Of a stretch of 64,000 nucleotides of DNA, positions 40,001 to 48,602 are shown piece by piece (the first letter of the stretch is position 1; each line of letters opens with the position of its first letter). The stretch comes from Caloranaerobacter sp. TR13 (GTDB lineage Bacteria; Bacillota; Clostridia; Tissierellales; Thermohalobacteraceae), in NCBI RefSeq assembly GCF_001316435.1, contig NZ_JXLL01000001.1, positions 186,001-250,000 of the forward strand, written 5' to 3'. The notes below the pieces were generated by a model. That model had not been told where the DNA came from. It was given only the letters and a program-made list of their open reading frames with translations, and searched no databases. A program made the translations under genes and the position numbers.

Positions 40001-40633
40001 GATAAAGCAGTTGAAAAATTAGAAATATATGAGAAGAATAAGACTTATGTTGTAGATGAAGAAGCAATAAAGATAGTAAGTGAAATTGAAAAAATTATTA
40101 AATCAGAAAGACCTTACTCGCAAATTCAAAAACTACCAAACCTTATAGATGAATTTGTTGGAAGATTTATCGAATTATTAGAAAAAGAATGTGAACCTGT
40201 GAGACAGGTAATAGTAAGTGATTATGAGAAGGTAATGAGAGAACTTGAATTATATGATTTTAAAGATGATTTAAGTTCTAAGTTTAAATCTCAATTTGAC
40301 GATTTGTTAAACAGATTAGATTCTGCTAATAATTTCTATGAAGCCATTGCTATGAAAGAAGAATCAGATAGACTTAAAATTAAATGTTTTAATGAAATAG
40401 AAAAAGAAAAGGAAAAGAGAAAACCAAAACTTAAAGAATATGGACCTGAAATTGTAAACGATGGTCCTAAAGAAGGATATAGAACAAAAAAAGTTGTAAA
40501 TATCAGTATAGCGAATATTCTTCATTGTGCAACAACTATTGAAACAAAAGAAGATATAGAGAAACTTTTAGATGACATTAGAAGAAAATTAGAAAGCGAA
40601 TTAAAAGAAAACACAATACTTAAATTGATTTAG
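37070..40633 (+). CDS. brxC: BREX P-loop ATPase BrxC
   Basis: The 1187-residue protein is a large AAA-type ATPase. Walker A is SGFFGSGKSHFLK near residues 69-80, and Walker B is HVIFLVDEIGQYIGDD near 257. A long helical C-terminal half (about 600-1187) with many charged residues follows. Size, order and motifs agree with BrxC (PglY), thought to regulate access of the BREX methylase complex to DNA. A GGGGGG-type ribosome binding site precedes the ATG. No frameshift or truncation is seen. Confidence 0.95.
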   Translation: MQLRKMFYKDIERNIKGVIKIGQEDDANVYQELEEYVVTRELSKHFSDFFEAYKKSINNYTDKMGVWISGFFGSGKSHFLKILSYLLENKEVYGKKAISFFEDKIKDPLVLADMKIAGDISADIILFNIDSKSDSDSKANKDAIVKVFNKVFNEMQGFCGSIPWVADLERQMVKDGTYEAFKAKFKELSGNTWEEAREDFYFEEDNIVEALAATTKMSIEAARNWFNRAEENYSLSVEKFASRVREYIESKGGNHHVIFLVDEIGQYIGDDAKLMLNLQTVVEDLGTQCGGKAWVIVTSQQDIDSITKVKGNDFSKIQGRFNTRINLSSANVDEVIKKRILLKNDTAKETLKLLYVEKEAIIKNLITFSADTAEMKTYKSVDDFIEVYPFIPYQFNLLQSVFTGIRLHGASGKHLSEGERSLLSAFQEAAIAYVDCEEGVLIPFSAFYETIEAFLDSNIRTVILHAQDNDNLTEQDVEVLKVLFLIKYVKEIPSNIENITTLMVKHIDDNKIELKKQIEESLKRLLKETLIQKNGNEYIFLTHAEQDVNKEIQHIPVDMGEIILKAGEEIFNGIYSEKKYRYNARYHFDFNKIIDDRFLSPQKSEIGLKIITPYYDTGVELTENELRMMSARENNLIVKLPIDTSFLEEIEQILKIQTYLQRKGGTKSTSEIEEIKIRKSREITERKKRVTTLLIEALKNADVYANSQKLNIKLKHPVERINEGFKYLIDNMYSKLNYITKFVEGIKDLHDILLEDNMQIKLTDDIPNKLAIEEINSYIERNTERNIPMTLKTIIDLFSKAPYGWREDDIRGIVLKLFKSQEIKLQLGIEYLNNSDKDLIKYITKRDYLDRLIIKKRTKTPAKYISNVKYLAKELFNHTAMPSDEDGLMNRFKELCDNELYKSPDNIMKLLSEYRDGTRYPGKEILEKGKSLFEEIIKIKDAKEFFERVYELKDDLLDYEEDVYDVKKFFKNQKEVFDKAVEKLEIYEKNKTYVVDEEAIKIVSEIEKIIKSERPYSQIQKLPNLIDEFVGRFIELLEKECEPVRQVIVSDYEKVMRELELYDFKDDLSSKFKSQFDDLLNRLDSANNFYEAIAMKEESDRLKIKCFNEIEKEKEKRKPKLKEYGPEIVNDGPKEGYRTKKVVNISIANILHCATTIETKEDIEKLLDDIRRKLESELKENTILKLI

Positions 40634-40652
40634 ACTATAGGGGGATATGACC

Positions 40653-43600
40653 ATGAACAAAAGTGCAATAAAGAGTTTTGCTGTAAGAGCAAGAAAAAAA
40701 CTAATAGAAGATATAACTCAAAAGGCTTATGAGTTGGGTATAGCCAAAGAAGAAGTGATGGATATAGAAAAATTTGAAGGTGGATTTAAAATAAAAGGTA
40801 GAGAAAACAGTAGAATATATAAGGAGTACGAAATTAAGCAGAGAGAAAGATTGATAGAAAAGATTAAAGAAAAAGGTTTTGAGCAAGTTATTGAGGAAGT
40901 AGCATATGCTTGGTTCAATAGATTTATTGCTCTTAGATTTATGGAGGTAAATGATTATCTACCAATAGGGGTTAGAGTTCTTTCTTCTGTTGATAAGAAT
41001 AAAAAAGAGCCAGATATTATTAAAGAAGCATTAAACTTTGTAGAAGAATTAGATTTAAACAGAGAAATCGTATATAGACTTCAAGAAAATAATGAGATAG
41101 AAGATTTATATAAATATTTACTTGTAAAACAGTGCAATCAGTTAGGCAAAATTATGCCAACAGTATTTGAAAAGATAGCAGATTATACAGAATTATTGCT
41201 TCCAGATAATTTATTGGCAGAAGGTTCTGTAATAAGGGATTTAGTTGAGTCGATTGATGAAGAAGATTATAAAGATCAAGTAGAGATAATAGGGTGGCTT
41301 TATCAATATTATATATCCGAAAAGAAAGATGAAGTGTTTGCAGGACTAAAGAAAAATAAAAAAATTACAAAAGAAAACATACCTGCTGCAACTCAATTAT
41401 TTACACCTAAATGGATAGTAAAATATATGGTAGAGAATTCTTTAGGCAGACTTTGGTTAGAATCTCATCCTGATGAAGAATTAAAGTCAAAGTGGAAATA
41501 TTATTTAGAAGAAGCAGAGCAGGAACCCGAAGTACAGAAAAAATTAGAAGAATTAAAGAATCCAAATTTGAGTCCAGAAGATATTAAAATATTAGACCCT
41601 GCAATGGGTAGTGGACATATTTTGGTATATGCATTTGATGTACTATATGATATTTATTTAAAAGCAGGATACTCAGAAAGAGAAATACCAAGACTTATAT
41701 TAGAGAAAAATCTTTATGGGCTTGACATAGATGATAGAGCAGGACAACTAGCGACTTTTGCCCTTATGATGAAGGCTAGAAGTAAGAATAGAAGGATATT
41801 TAGAAGACCTATACAGTTAAATGTTTGTTCTATTCAAGAAAGTAATGGCATACCGAAAGAAGTAATAGATTATTTTGTAAAGGAAGATGAAGCACTAAGA
41901 AGAAATGTAGAATATTTGATTGAAGTATTTAATGATGCAAAGGAATATGGTTCAATACTAGAAGTTAAAAAAATAGATTTTGATGCTATTGAGAGAAGGA
42001 TAGAGGAAATAAGAAATGGTGAAATAATAAATTTGTTTGAATTTCAGTATAAAGAAAAAATATTAGAAAAATTACCTCAACTTATTAAACAAGCGAGGAT
42101 AATGAGTGAGAAATATGATGTTGTTTGTACTAATCCACCGTATATGGGTTTTAAAGGAATGAATGAAAAATTATCTAGTTATATTAATAGTTATTATCCT
42201 AATTCAAAGTCAGATTTATATGCTGTATTTATTGAGAAGAATTTAAAATATTGTGGAAATAGAAAATATGTAAGTATGATTACACAACAATCATGGATGT
42301 ACTTATATTCATTTGAAAAATTAAGAAAATTAATTCTGGAAGGTGTGATCATAAATTCATTAATTCATTTAGGTCCAAATGCTTTTGAAGAAATAAGTGG
42401 TGAGGTAGTACAAGCATGTACTTTTATACTTAAAAAGACTAAATTAAATACATTTAAACCTATTATTGTAGATTTAATTAAAGAAAAAAATTCGCTAGAA
42501 AAAGAAAAAAAATATTTTGATAATAATTCATGCATATTTAAAAAACTTTCACAAAAGGACTATCTTGAAGTACCTTCTTATACAATTAGTTATAAAATTT
42601 CAGATAAAGTTTTATCGCTTTTTAAGGCTGAACAACTTATAGGGAATATAGCAGATGTTAAAAGAGGACCTTCTTTACCTTCTATACAAAAAAATATTTT
42701 AAAATGGTTTGAGGTAGATATTAACAATATACTTTTAGAAGATATACCAATAAAAGATAATATAGTTTACAATTGGGTGTTGTGTACTAGAAGTGGTTCA
42801 AAAAAACGATGGTATGAAAATATTGATGAGATTATAAAATATAAAATTTTAAAAGAAATAAATAATTATAAATATCAATCTGTGAATGGGATTGTTTGGC
42901 CTGATATAAGATTTGGGAATACAAAGTTTTGTGGAAGACTTAAAAATCAAAATGTTGCGTTTGAAAGTGGAGTAAATATAATAAGCACTGATTCAGAAAA
43001 ACTAAGATTAATGCTTTATGCTTTTTTAAATTGTAAAATATGCGAAGACTTTTTAATAGATATTGTAGTAGGGCAACATTTTTCACCTATTTACTTATCT
43101 AGAGTACCTTTTATTAATGTTGAAAACATATACATTATTGAATATGTTAAAAAAATTGAAGATATAATTAATAAACATATCGTTTTTGATGAAACTAATA
43201 TAAATTTTAAAAAGCAGTATTCGATTAACTTTAAAGAAGAAACTCAGATAAACAAAATATATACAAAATATAGTAGTCAAATTGATGAAATGATTAAAAA
43301 GTTAATTGATATTGAAACATCAATTAATAAAGAGTTCATGCATATGTTTGATTTAAATGATAAAAAGTATTTGGAGATTGATAAGGAATATTTACCAATT
43401 AAAAAGGATGGGTGCAGGGAATTTATAAAATCATTCATATCCTATGCAGTAGGCTGTATGTTTGGTCGTTATTCATTAGATGAAGAAGGATTAATTTATG
43501 CAGGTGGAGAGTTTAAAGATAAATTTAAAATTGAGAATGGACAACTTATGATTAATACAAAAGAAGGATGGAAAAAGTCATCTATAGATGTGACTATGGA

Positions 43601-44222
43601 CAATGTTATACCAATTACGGATGATGATTACTTTGAGGATGATATTGTAAATAGATTTGTAGAATTTGTTAAAGTAGCCTTTGGAGAGAAGACATTAGAG
43701 GAAAATCTTGATTATATTGCAGAGACTTTAGGAAAGAAAACAAATGAAACCTCAAGGCAGACTATAAGAAGATATTTCTTAAAAGATTTTTATAAAGACC
43801 ATGTAAAAACATATAAGAAAAGACCTATTTATTGGTTATTTGACAGTGGAAAAGAAAATGGATTTAAGGCTCTTATATATATGCATAGATATGATTCTTC
43901 AACTGTAGCGAGAGTTAGAACAGATTATCTTCATAAACTTCAAAAGAAATATGAAGCAGAAGTTAAGAGATTAGATATTTTGATCGATTCTGATATATCA
44001 ACAAGAGAAAAAACTGCTGCAAGGAAGAAAAAAGAAAAAATTAATAGACAAATATTAGAGTGTATGGCTTATGACCAAGTTATTGCTTACATTGCAAATA
44101 AAAGAATTGAAATAGATTTAGATGATGGTGTAAAAGTAAATTATGCAAAGTTCCAAGGTATAGAAATACCTCAAGGCGAAAGAAAAAAGCCATTAAAAGC
44201 AAATTTATTGGCTAAGATTTAA
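40653..44222 (+). CDS. pglX: BREX adenine-N6 DNA methyltransferase PglX
   Basis: The 1189-residue protein has the SAM-binding motif I DPAMGSGHILVYAFDVL near residue 315 and the catalytic motif IV NPPYMGFKG near residue 493, as expected for a class I N6-adenine methyltransferase. Residues about 600-900 form the variable region that should hold target recognition; it is more AT-rich in codon use than the flanks. A helical C-terminal part follows. PglX methylates host DNA at one non-palindromic motif and marks self. ATG 40653 is preferred to 40647 because of spacing from GGGGG. Confidence 0.95.
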   Translation: MNKSAIKSFAVRARKKLIEDITQKAYELGIAKEEVMDIEKFEGGFKIKGRENSRIYKEYEIKQRERLIEKIKEKGFEQVIEEVAYAWFNRFIALRFMEVNDYLPIGVRVLSSVDKNKKEPDIIKEALNFVEELDLNREIVYRLQENNEIEDLYKYLLVKQCNQLGKIMPTVFEKIADYTELLLPDNLLAEGSVIRDLVESIDEEDYKDQVEIIGWLYQYYISEKKDEVFAGLKKNKKITKENIPAATQLFTPKWIVKYMVENSLGRLWLESHPDEELKSKWKYYLEEAEQEPEVQKKLEELKNPNLSPEDIKILDPAMGSGHILVYAFDVLYDIYLKAGYSEREIPRLILEKNLYGLDIDDRAGQLATFALMMKARSKNRRIFRRPIQLNVCSIQESNGIPKEVIDYFVKEDEALRRNVEYLIEVFNDAKEYGSILEVKKIDFDAIERRIEEIRNGEIINLFEFQYKEKILEKLPQLIKQARIMSEKYDVVCTNPPYMGFKGMNEKLSSYINSYYPNSKSDLYAVFIEKNLKYCGNRKYVSMITQQSWMYLYSFEKLRKLILEGVIINSLIHLGPNAFEEISGEVVQACTFILKKTKLNTFKPIIVDLIKEKNSLEKEKKYFDNNSCIFKKLSQKDYLEVPSYTISYKISDKVLSLFKAEQLIGNIADVKRGPSLPSIQKNILKWFEVDINNILLEDIPIKDNIVYNWVLCTRSGSKKRWYENIDEIIKYKILKEINNYKYQSVNGIVWPDIRFGNTKFCGRLKNQNVAFESGVNIISTDSEKLRLMLYAFLNCKICEDFLIDIVVGQHFSPIYLSRVPFINVENIYIIEYVKKIEDIINKHIVFDETNINFKKQYSINFKEETQINKIYTKYSSQIDEMIKKLIDIETSINKEFMHMFDLNDKKYLEIDKEYLPIKKDGCREFIKSFISYAVGCMFGRYSLDEEGLIYAGGEFKDKFKIENGQLMINTKEGWKKSSIDVTMDNVIPITDDDYFEDDIVNRFVEFVKVAFGEKTLEENLDYIAETLGKKTNETSRQTIRRYFLKDFYKDHVKTYKKRPIYWLFDSGKENGFKALIYMHRYDSSTVARVRTDYLHKLQKKYEAEVKRLDILIDSDISTREKTAARKKKEKINRQILECMAYDQVIAYIANKRIEIDLDDGVKVNYAKFQGIEIPQGERKKPLKANLLAKI

Positions 44223-44237
44223 GATGGAGGTGAAGAA

Positions 44238-45272
44238 GTGAGATTTATTGAAAATTTATTTATAAAAAGTTTTAGAGGAATTAAAAATTTAGAGTTGAAT
44301 GATTTGGGAGATATTAATATTTTTGTCGGAAAGAACAATAGTGGTAAAACATCTGTATTAGAAGCAATTGGAATTCTTCAATATCCTCTTGAGATAGGAA
44401 ATATTATAAAGATAGGTAGATCAAGAGAGATATTTAATAATAAGAGTTCAGCCTATACGATTTTTACTAGCATGTTTAATAAAAATCTTAAAAACATAGA
44501 GATAAAAGCAAATGTTAAAAATAAAAGTTTTGAAATATCAATTAAGGGTAACGAATTTTCAATTTTAACCGAAAATGTTTATTCAGAAATTAAAGAGTTT
44601 GAAGGACAGATACTAGTTAAGCATGGCAATAGTATTTTTGAAAAAAACATAAAGTTAAATCAAAACGATAAGGACTTTAAAATAATTGGCGATTTTAAAT
44701 TAATACCTATAGAATATGTTACTCCAGCAGAACATTTACTTAAGAATGTTTCTAATGAGATTATTAAGAAAGGTAAAAAGAAGGAATTAATAAATTTACT
44801 TAAAATATTTGATAAAGATATAATTAGTCTTGAAATGATAGAAGAACAAAAAAAGATAGTTCCATATATTGAACATAAAAAACTTGGATTAATGCCTTTA
44901 TCTACATATGGAGATGGGCTTAAGAAGGTACTTTTATTGGGTTCATCTATTATAAAGGCAGAAAATGGAGTGTTATTAATAGATGAAGTTGAAACAGCAA
45001 TTCATATAGATGCATTAGTTGAAATTTTTAAATGGTTTGTAAAAGCATGTAATAAATATAAAGTACAAGTATTTATGACAACTCACAGCATTGAGATTAT
45101 TGATAGTATTTTAGAAAGTCAGAAAGATTTAGACAATACTAGTTTTTTGAAAGATTCTTTAAGGATAATAACTATCAAAAATAGCACTGAGGGAGAAAAA
45201 ACTAAAGCCAGAATATTAAATGGATTAGAGGCATATGACAGCAGAATAGACTTTGGGATGGAGTTGAGATAA
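44238..45272 (+). CDS. AriA-like ABC/OLD-type ATPase inside BREX
   Basis: The 344-residue protein has an ABC-type ATPase fold in a single chain: SFRGIKNLELNDLGDINIFVGKNNSGKTS (Walker A, residues 31-39), a signature-like LSTYGDGLKKVLLLGSSI, Walker B VLLIDEVETAIH near 247 and the H-loop MTTHSIEII near 282. It starts with GTG after GGAGGTG. With the TOPRIM protein downstream it forms the ATPase/nuclease pair layout of PARIS (AriA/AriB), which is known to nest between pglX and pglZ of type 1 BREX. A related split OLD-like pair is the alternative. Confidence 0.75.
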   Translation: MRFIENLFIKSFRGIKNLELNDLGDINIFVGKNNSGKTSVLEAIGILQYPLEIGNIIKIGRSREIFNNKSSAYTIFTSMFNKNLKNIEIKANVKNKSFEISIKGNEFSILTENVYSEIKEFEGQILVKHGNSIFEKNIKLNQNDKDFKIIGDFKLIPIEYVTPAEHLLKNVSNEIIKKGKKKELINLLKIFDKDIISLEMIEEQKKIVPYIEHKKLGLMPLSTYGDGLKKVLLLGSSIIKAENGVLLIDEVETAIHIDALVEIFKWFVKACNKYKVQVFMTTHSIEIIDSILESQKDLDNTSFLKDSLRIITIKNSTEGEKTKARILNGLEAYDSRIDFGMELR

Positions 45273-46003
45273 TGAAAAGCATACTACTGTGTGAAGGGAA
45301 ATCAGATGCTATTTTGATTAGTTATTATCTTAATAAAGTTAAAGGATGGGAATTTTACAGAAAAAAAGATAAAAGAAAAATAAATATTCCTGTAAGAAAC
45401 ATACAAAATGAAGAAGCAAATTGGTATAGACTGGGTGATGATTTATTAGCCATTTGGGGTGTTGGAGGGAAAGACAATTTTAAATATGCTATTCAACAAG
45501 TTTTAAAAATAAATAGACTAGCAGATAAAGAAGATGCATTTAATAAAATTATTATTTTGACAGACAGAGATTATTCAGAAAATGATGAGGATTTACTTAA
45601 TGAATTAAGTGAGTATTTAGAAGAAGTTGATTTACGAAATAATGAATGGTCAGAAAAAGAATATACTAATGAATTTGAAGAATCTATAATAGTTAGAATA
45701 CTTCCTATTATTATACCATTCAATAAAAATGGAGCATTAGAAACGTTTTTAATGGACGCTATTTGTGAAATTGGCAAGGAAGAATGTTATATTGTTGAAA
45801 AGAGTAAAGAATTTATAGCAGGTTTTGATTTAAATAAATATGTCAATATCCAGAGATTGAAAGTAAAAGGAGAATTGGCAGTAACTTTTGGAGTAATGTT
45901 TCCACAAAAGACATTTACTTTAATTGATGAGATGCTTAAAAGTATTGACTGGGAAAAATACAAAACTATACAAAACGGATTTAAAAAGTTAGAAGAAATA
46001 TAG
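45272..46003 (+). CDS. AriB-like TOPRIM-domain protein inside BREX
   Basis: The 243-residue protein starts with a TOPRIM motif: Glu in SILLCEGKSDAILISYYL (about residues 3-20), and the DxD motif in IILTDRDYSENDE (about residues 95-107). TOPRIM proteins of this kind cut nucleic acid; AriB of PARIS has DUF4435 with the same fold and cleaves tRNA once released. The C-terminal part (KGELAVTFGVMFPQKTF...IDEML) also resembles DUF3226, so the family is not certain. Its start overlaps the stop of the ATPase gene (TAATG), showing tight coupling. Confidence 0.7.
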   Translation: MKSILLCEGKSDAILISYYLNKVKGWEFYRKKDKRKINIPVRNIQNEEANWYRLGDDLLAIWGVGGKDNFKYAIQQVLKINRLADKEDAFNKIIILTDRDYSENDEDLLNELSEYLEEVDLRNNEWSEKEYTNEFEESIIVRILPIIIPFNKNGALETFLMDAICEIGKEECYIVEKSKEFIAGFDLNKYVNIQRLKVKGELAVTFGVMFPQKTFTLIDEMLKSIDWEKYKTIQNGFKKLEEI

Positions 46004-46021
46004 AAATAAGCAGGTGAAAAT

Positions 46022-48577
46022 ATGAATCTAAAAGAAATAAAGAACATATTAGAACGAAATTTTGATAAAGAACCTTCGGATGGTAAAAATAGGCATATAA
46101 TTTTCTGGTATGATTCAGATGGTGAATTTGTAGAAGATATAGATGAATTAGAATTAAAAAATGCAAAGATATTAAAGTTAAAAGATAATAATAGTTTTTA
46201 TATAAAATATTTATTAGAAAAATTGGATATGAATTCAAATTATTTAATATATTCTTCTGCTCCAAAGCCTTCTCCTAAAGAAAATTATCTTTTAGATATT
46301 TTAAAATACAGCAGTGAATTTTCTACTGATAAAGCAACTGTAATAATGAAAGATTTAGGAGTTAAAGATGATAGTTTAAGAAATACATTTAAAAAGTATT
46401 TAAAATTTTTCGGAAATAAGGAAAGATATAAAAGGTTTGCATCATACAAATTAGAGAACTTTACTGAAGAAAAAGTGCATATAGCAGTTTTGTCTACCAT
46501 ATGTAAATTATCAGTGGCAGATTTCGAATTAGCATTGAGAACTATACTAAAAGAAGAAATTAAAGACGAAAATAAATATTTACAGGATATAAAAAGATTT
46601 GGAGATATAGATGAATTTTGGAAATTAGTAGAGAAAAAGTATGGATACCATTTAGAAGATAAAAATCTTGAACATCTTATGATTATGTTTACTATTACTC
46701 ATTTAAGTTATAATCTTGAAGAAGAATTACCTGATACATGGGAAAAGTTTATATCAAATAAGCAGTCTGATGCAATAGTATTTTTAAGTCATTTTATAAA
46801 TCATTCAGTTGATAGTGAGATTTACGATATTCTTGCTGATAGAATTGAAAAGAAAATTAATTTAAGAAAACATTTATCAAGGTGGAATATAGAAAATTAT
46901 ATTAATTGTGATACTTTTAGAGCATTTGATGAAGAAATAATATCCAAATTAATAAATAATTTAATAGAAAAAATTGGTGAGTATGAGAGATATAGAAAAA
47001 TTATAAATAGTAGAAGGACAAGTCATTGGTTTAACAAATATAAGTATGAGTATGAAGCAATATATTATGCTATGGAGATTTTAAGATTAGAAAATAAACT
47101 TCAAAAAACATTAAGAGGTTCGACAGCCTATGAAATGATAGAAAACTATGTAAAAGAATATTACTTATTCGATTATTTCTATAGAAAATTTTACATTTCG
47201 TATGATAAAATTCAAAACAAAGATAAATTTAGCAAATTGGTAGAGTTAATAGAAAATACTTATACACATTGGTATTTGAATGAATTATCTATTAAATGGT
47301 CTGATATTATAGAAAATGAATTGAAAGAAGATATTAGAATTAATGGCATTACACAACAAATAGATTTTTATGAGAATTATATAGCACCTCATGTAAGAAA
47401 TAATGAAAGAGTATTTGTAATTATTTCTGATGCTTTAAGATATGAGGCTGCTAAAGAATTTAGTGATATTCTAAATGTACAAAGAAGGGGTAAGGCTGAA
47501 ATAACTTTTATGCAAGGGGTTATTCCTTCGTATACTAAACTTGGCATGGCAAGTTTACTTCCTCATAGAGAAATTATAATAAATAACAAGTCAGAAATCA
47601 TAGTAGATGGAATTAATAGTCAAGGTACAGAAAATAGAAAAAAGATATTGCTCAATTATTCAGATAATGCTATAGCAATACAGTACAACGACATGAAAGA
47701 TATGAAGAGAAAAGATTATAAGAAAGTCTTTGAAGGCAAAAATTTGATTTACATCTATCATAATGTTATCGATGCTATAGGAGATAAACCTTTAACAGAA
47801 AGAGATGTTTTTGAAGGTGTTGAGAAAACTTTTGACGATTTAAATAATCTTATAAGAAATTTAATAAATAATGTTAGTGCGACTAATATTTATATAACAT
47901 CAGATCATGGATTTATATATAGAAGGTCAACATTACAAGAATTCGATAAAATACAGAAAACTACTTTAAAATCATTAGATGAAAGTAGAAGATTTATTTT
48001 AACAGAAGATAATCCTGAAATAGAAGGAACATTATCAATTTCATTAAATTATATATTTGGGAATAAAACTACTTTAAAAGCAATAGTACCAAAAGGTGTG
48101 ACAAGGTTTAAGGTACAAGGTGCAGGAGCAAATTATGTTCATGGAGGAGCATCTTTGCAAGAAATAGTTATACCAGTAATTAAATTTAAAAATATACGCA
48201 AGAATGAATTTAAATCTACAAAGGTAGAAGTGAAACTAACTAATATTTCAAGAAAGATTACTAACAGAATCACATATTTGGAGTTTTTCCAAACAGAAAA
48301 GGTGGAAGATAAAAAGATACCTATAAGATTAAAATTATATTTTGTAGATGAAGAAGGGAACAGAATTTCAAATGAGAATATTATTATTGCTGATAGTAGA
48401 TCATCTAAACCAGAAGATCGTACGTATAGAGAGAAATTTACATTAAAAGACCAGCCTTATGATAAATCTAAGAAATATTATTTAATACTAGAAGATGAAG
48501 ATGAAACAGTAGATAAAATCTATGAAAAGATACCATTTATCATTGACTTAGCAATTATAAATGATTTTGACTTTTAG
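46022..48577 (+). CDS. pglZ: BREX alkaline-phosphatase-like protein PglZ
   Basis: The 851-residue protein has an N-terminal region with GKNRHIIFWYDSDGEF typical of PglZ, and a core of the alkaline phosphatase superfamily: VFVIISDALRYEAAKEF near residue 470 and YITSDHGFIYRR near residue 627 supply metal ligands. PglZ is the signature protein of all BREX types. The C-terminal region (about 690-851) is beta-rich. It lies 18 nt after the TOPRIM gene and 25 nt before brxL. Confidence 0.95.
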   Translation: MNLKEIKNILERNFDKEPSDGKNRHIIFWYDSDGEFVEDIDELELKNAKILKLKDNNSFYIKYLLEKLDMNSNYLIYSSAPKPSPKENYLLDILKYSSEFSTDKATVIMKDLGVKDDSLRNTFKKYLKFFGNKERYKRFASYKLENFTEEKVHIAVLSTICKLSVADFELALRTILKEEIKDENKYLQDIKRFGDIDEFWKLVEKKYGYHLEDKNLEHLMIMFTITHLSYNLEEELPDTWEKFISNKQSDAIVFLSHFINHSVDSEIYDILADRIEKKINLRKHLSRWNIENYINCDTFRAFDEEIISKLINNLIEKIGEYERYRKIINSRRTSHWFNKYKYEYEAIYYAMEILRLENKLQKTLRGSTAYEMIENYVKEYYLFDYFYRKFYISYDKIQNKDKFSKLVELIENTYTHWYLNELSIKWSDIIENELKEDIRINGITQQIDFYENYIAPHVRNNERVFVIISDALRYEAAKEFSDILNVQRRGKAEITFMQGVIPSYTKLGMASLLPHREIIINNKSEIIVDGINSQGTENRKKILLNYSDNAIAIQYNDMKDMKRKDYKKVFEGKNLIYIYHNVIDAIGDKPLTERDVFEGVEKTFDDLNNLIRNLINNVSATNIYITSDHGFIYRRSTLQEFDKIQKTTLKSLDESRRFILTEDNPEIEGTLSISLNYIFGNKTTLKAIVPKGVTRFKVQGAGANYVHGGASLQEIVIPVIKFKNIRKNEFKSTKVEVKLTNISRKITNRITYLEFFQTEKVEDKKIPIRLKLYFVDEEGNRISNENIIIADSRSSKPEDRTYREKFTLKDQPYDKSKKYYLILEDEDETVDKIYEKIPFIIDLAIINDFDF

Positions 48578-48602
48578 TATATTAAAAAAGTAGGTGAAGA
48601 AC

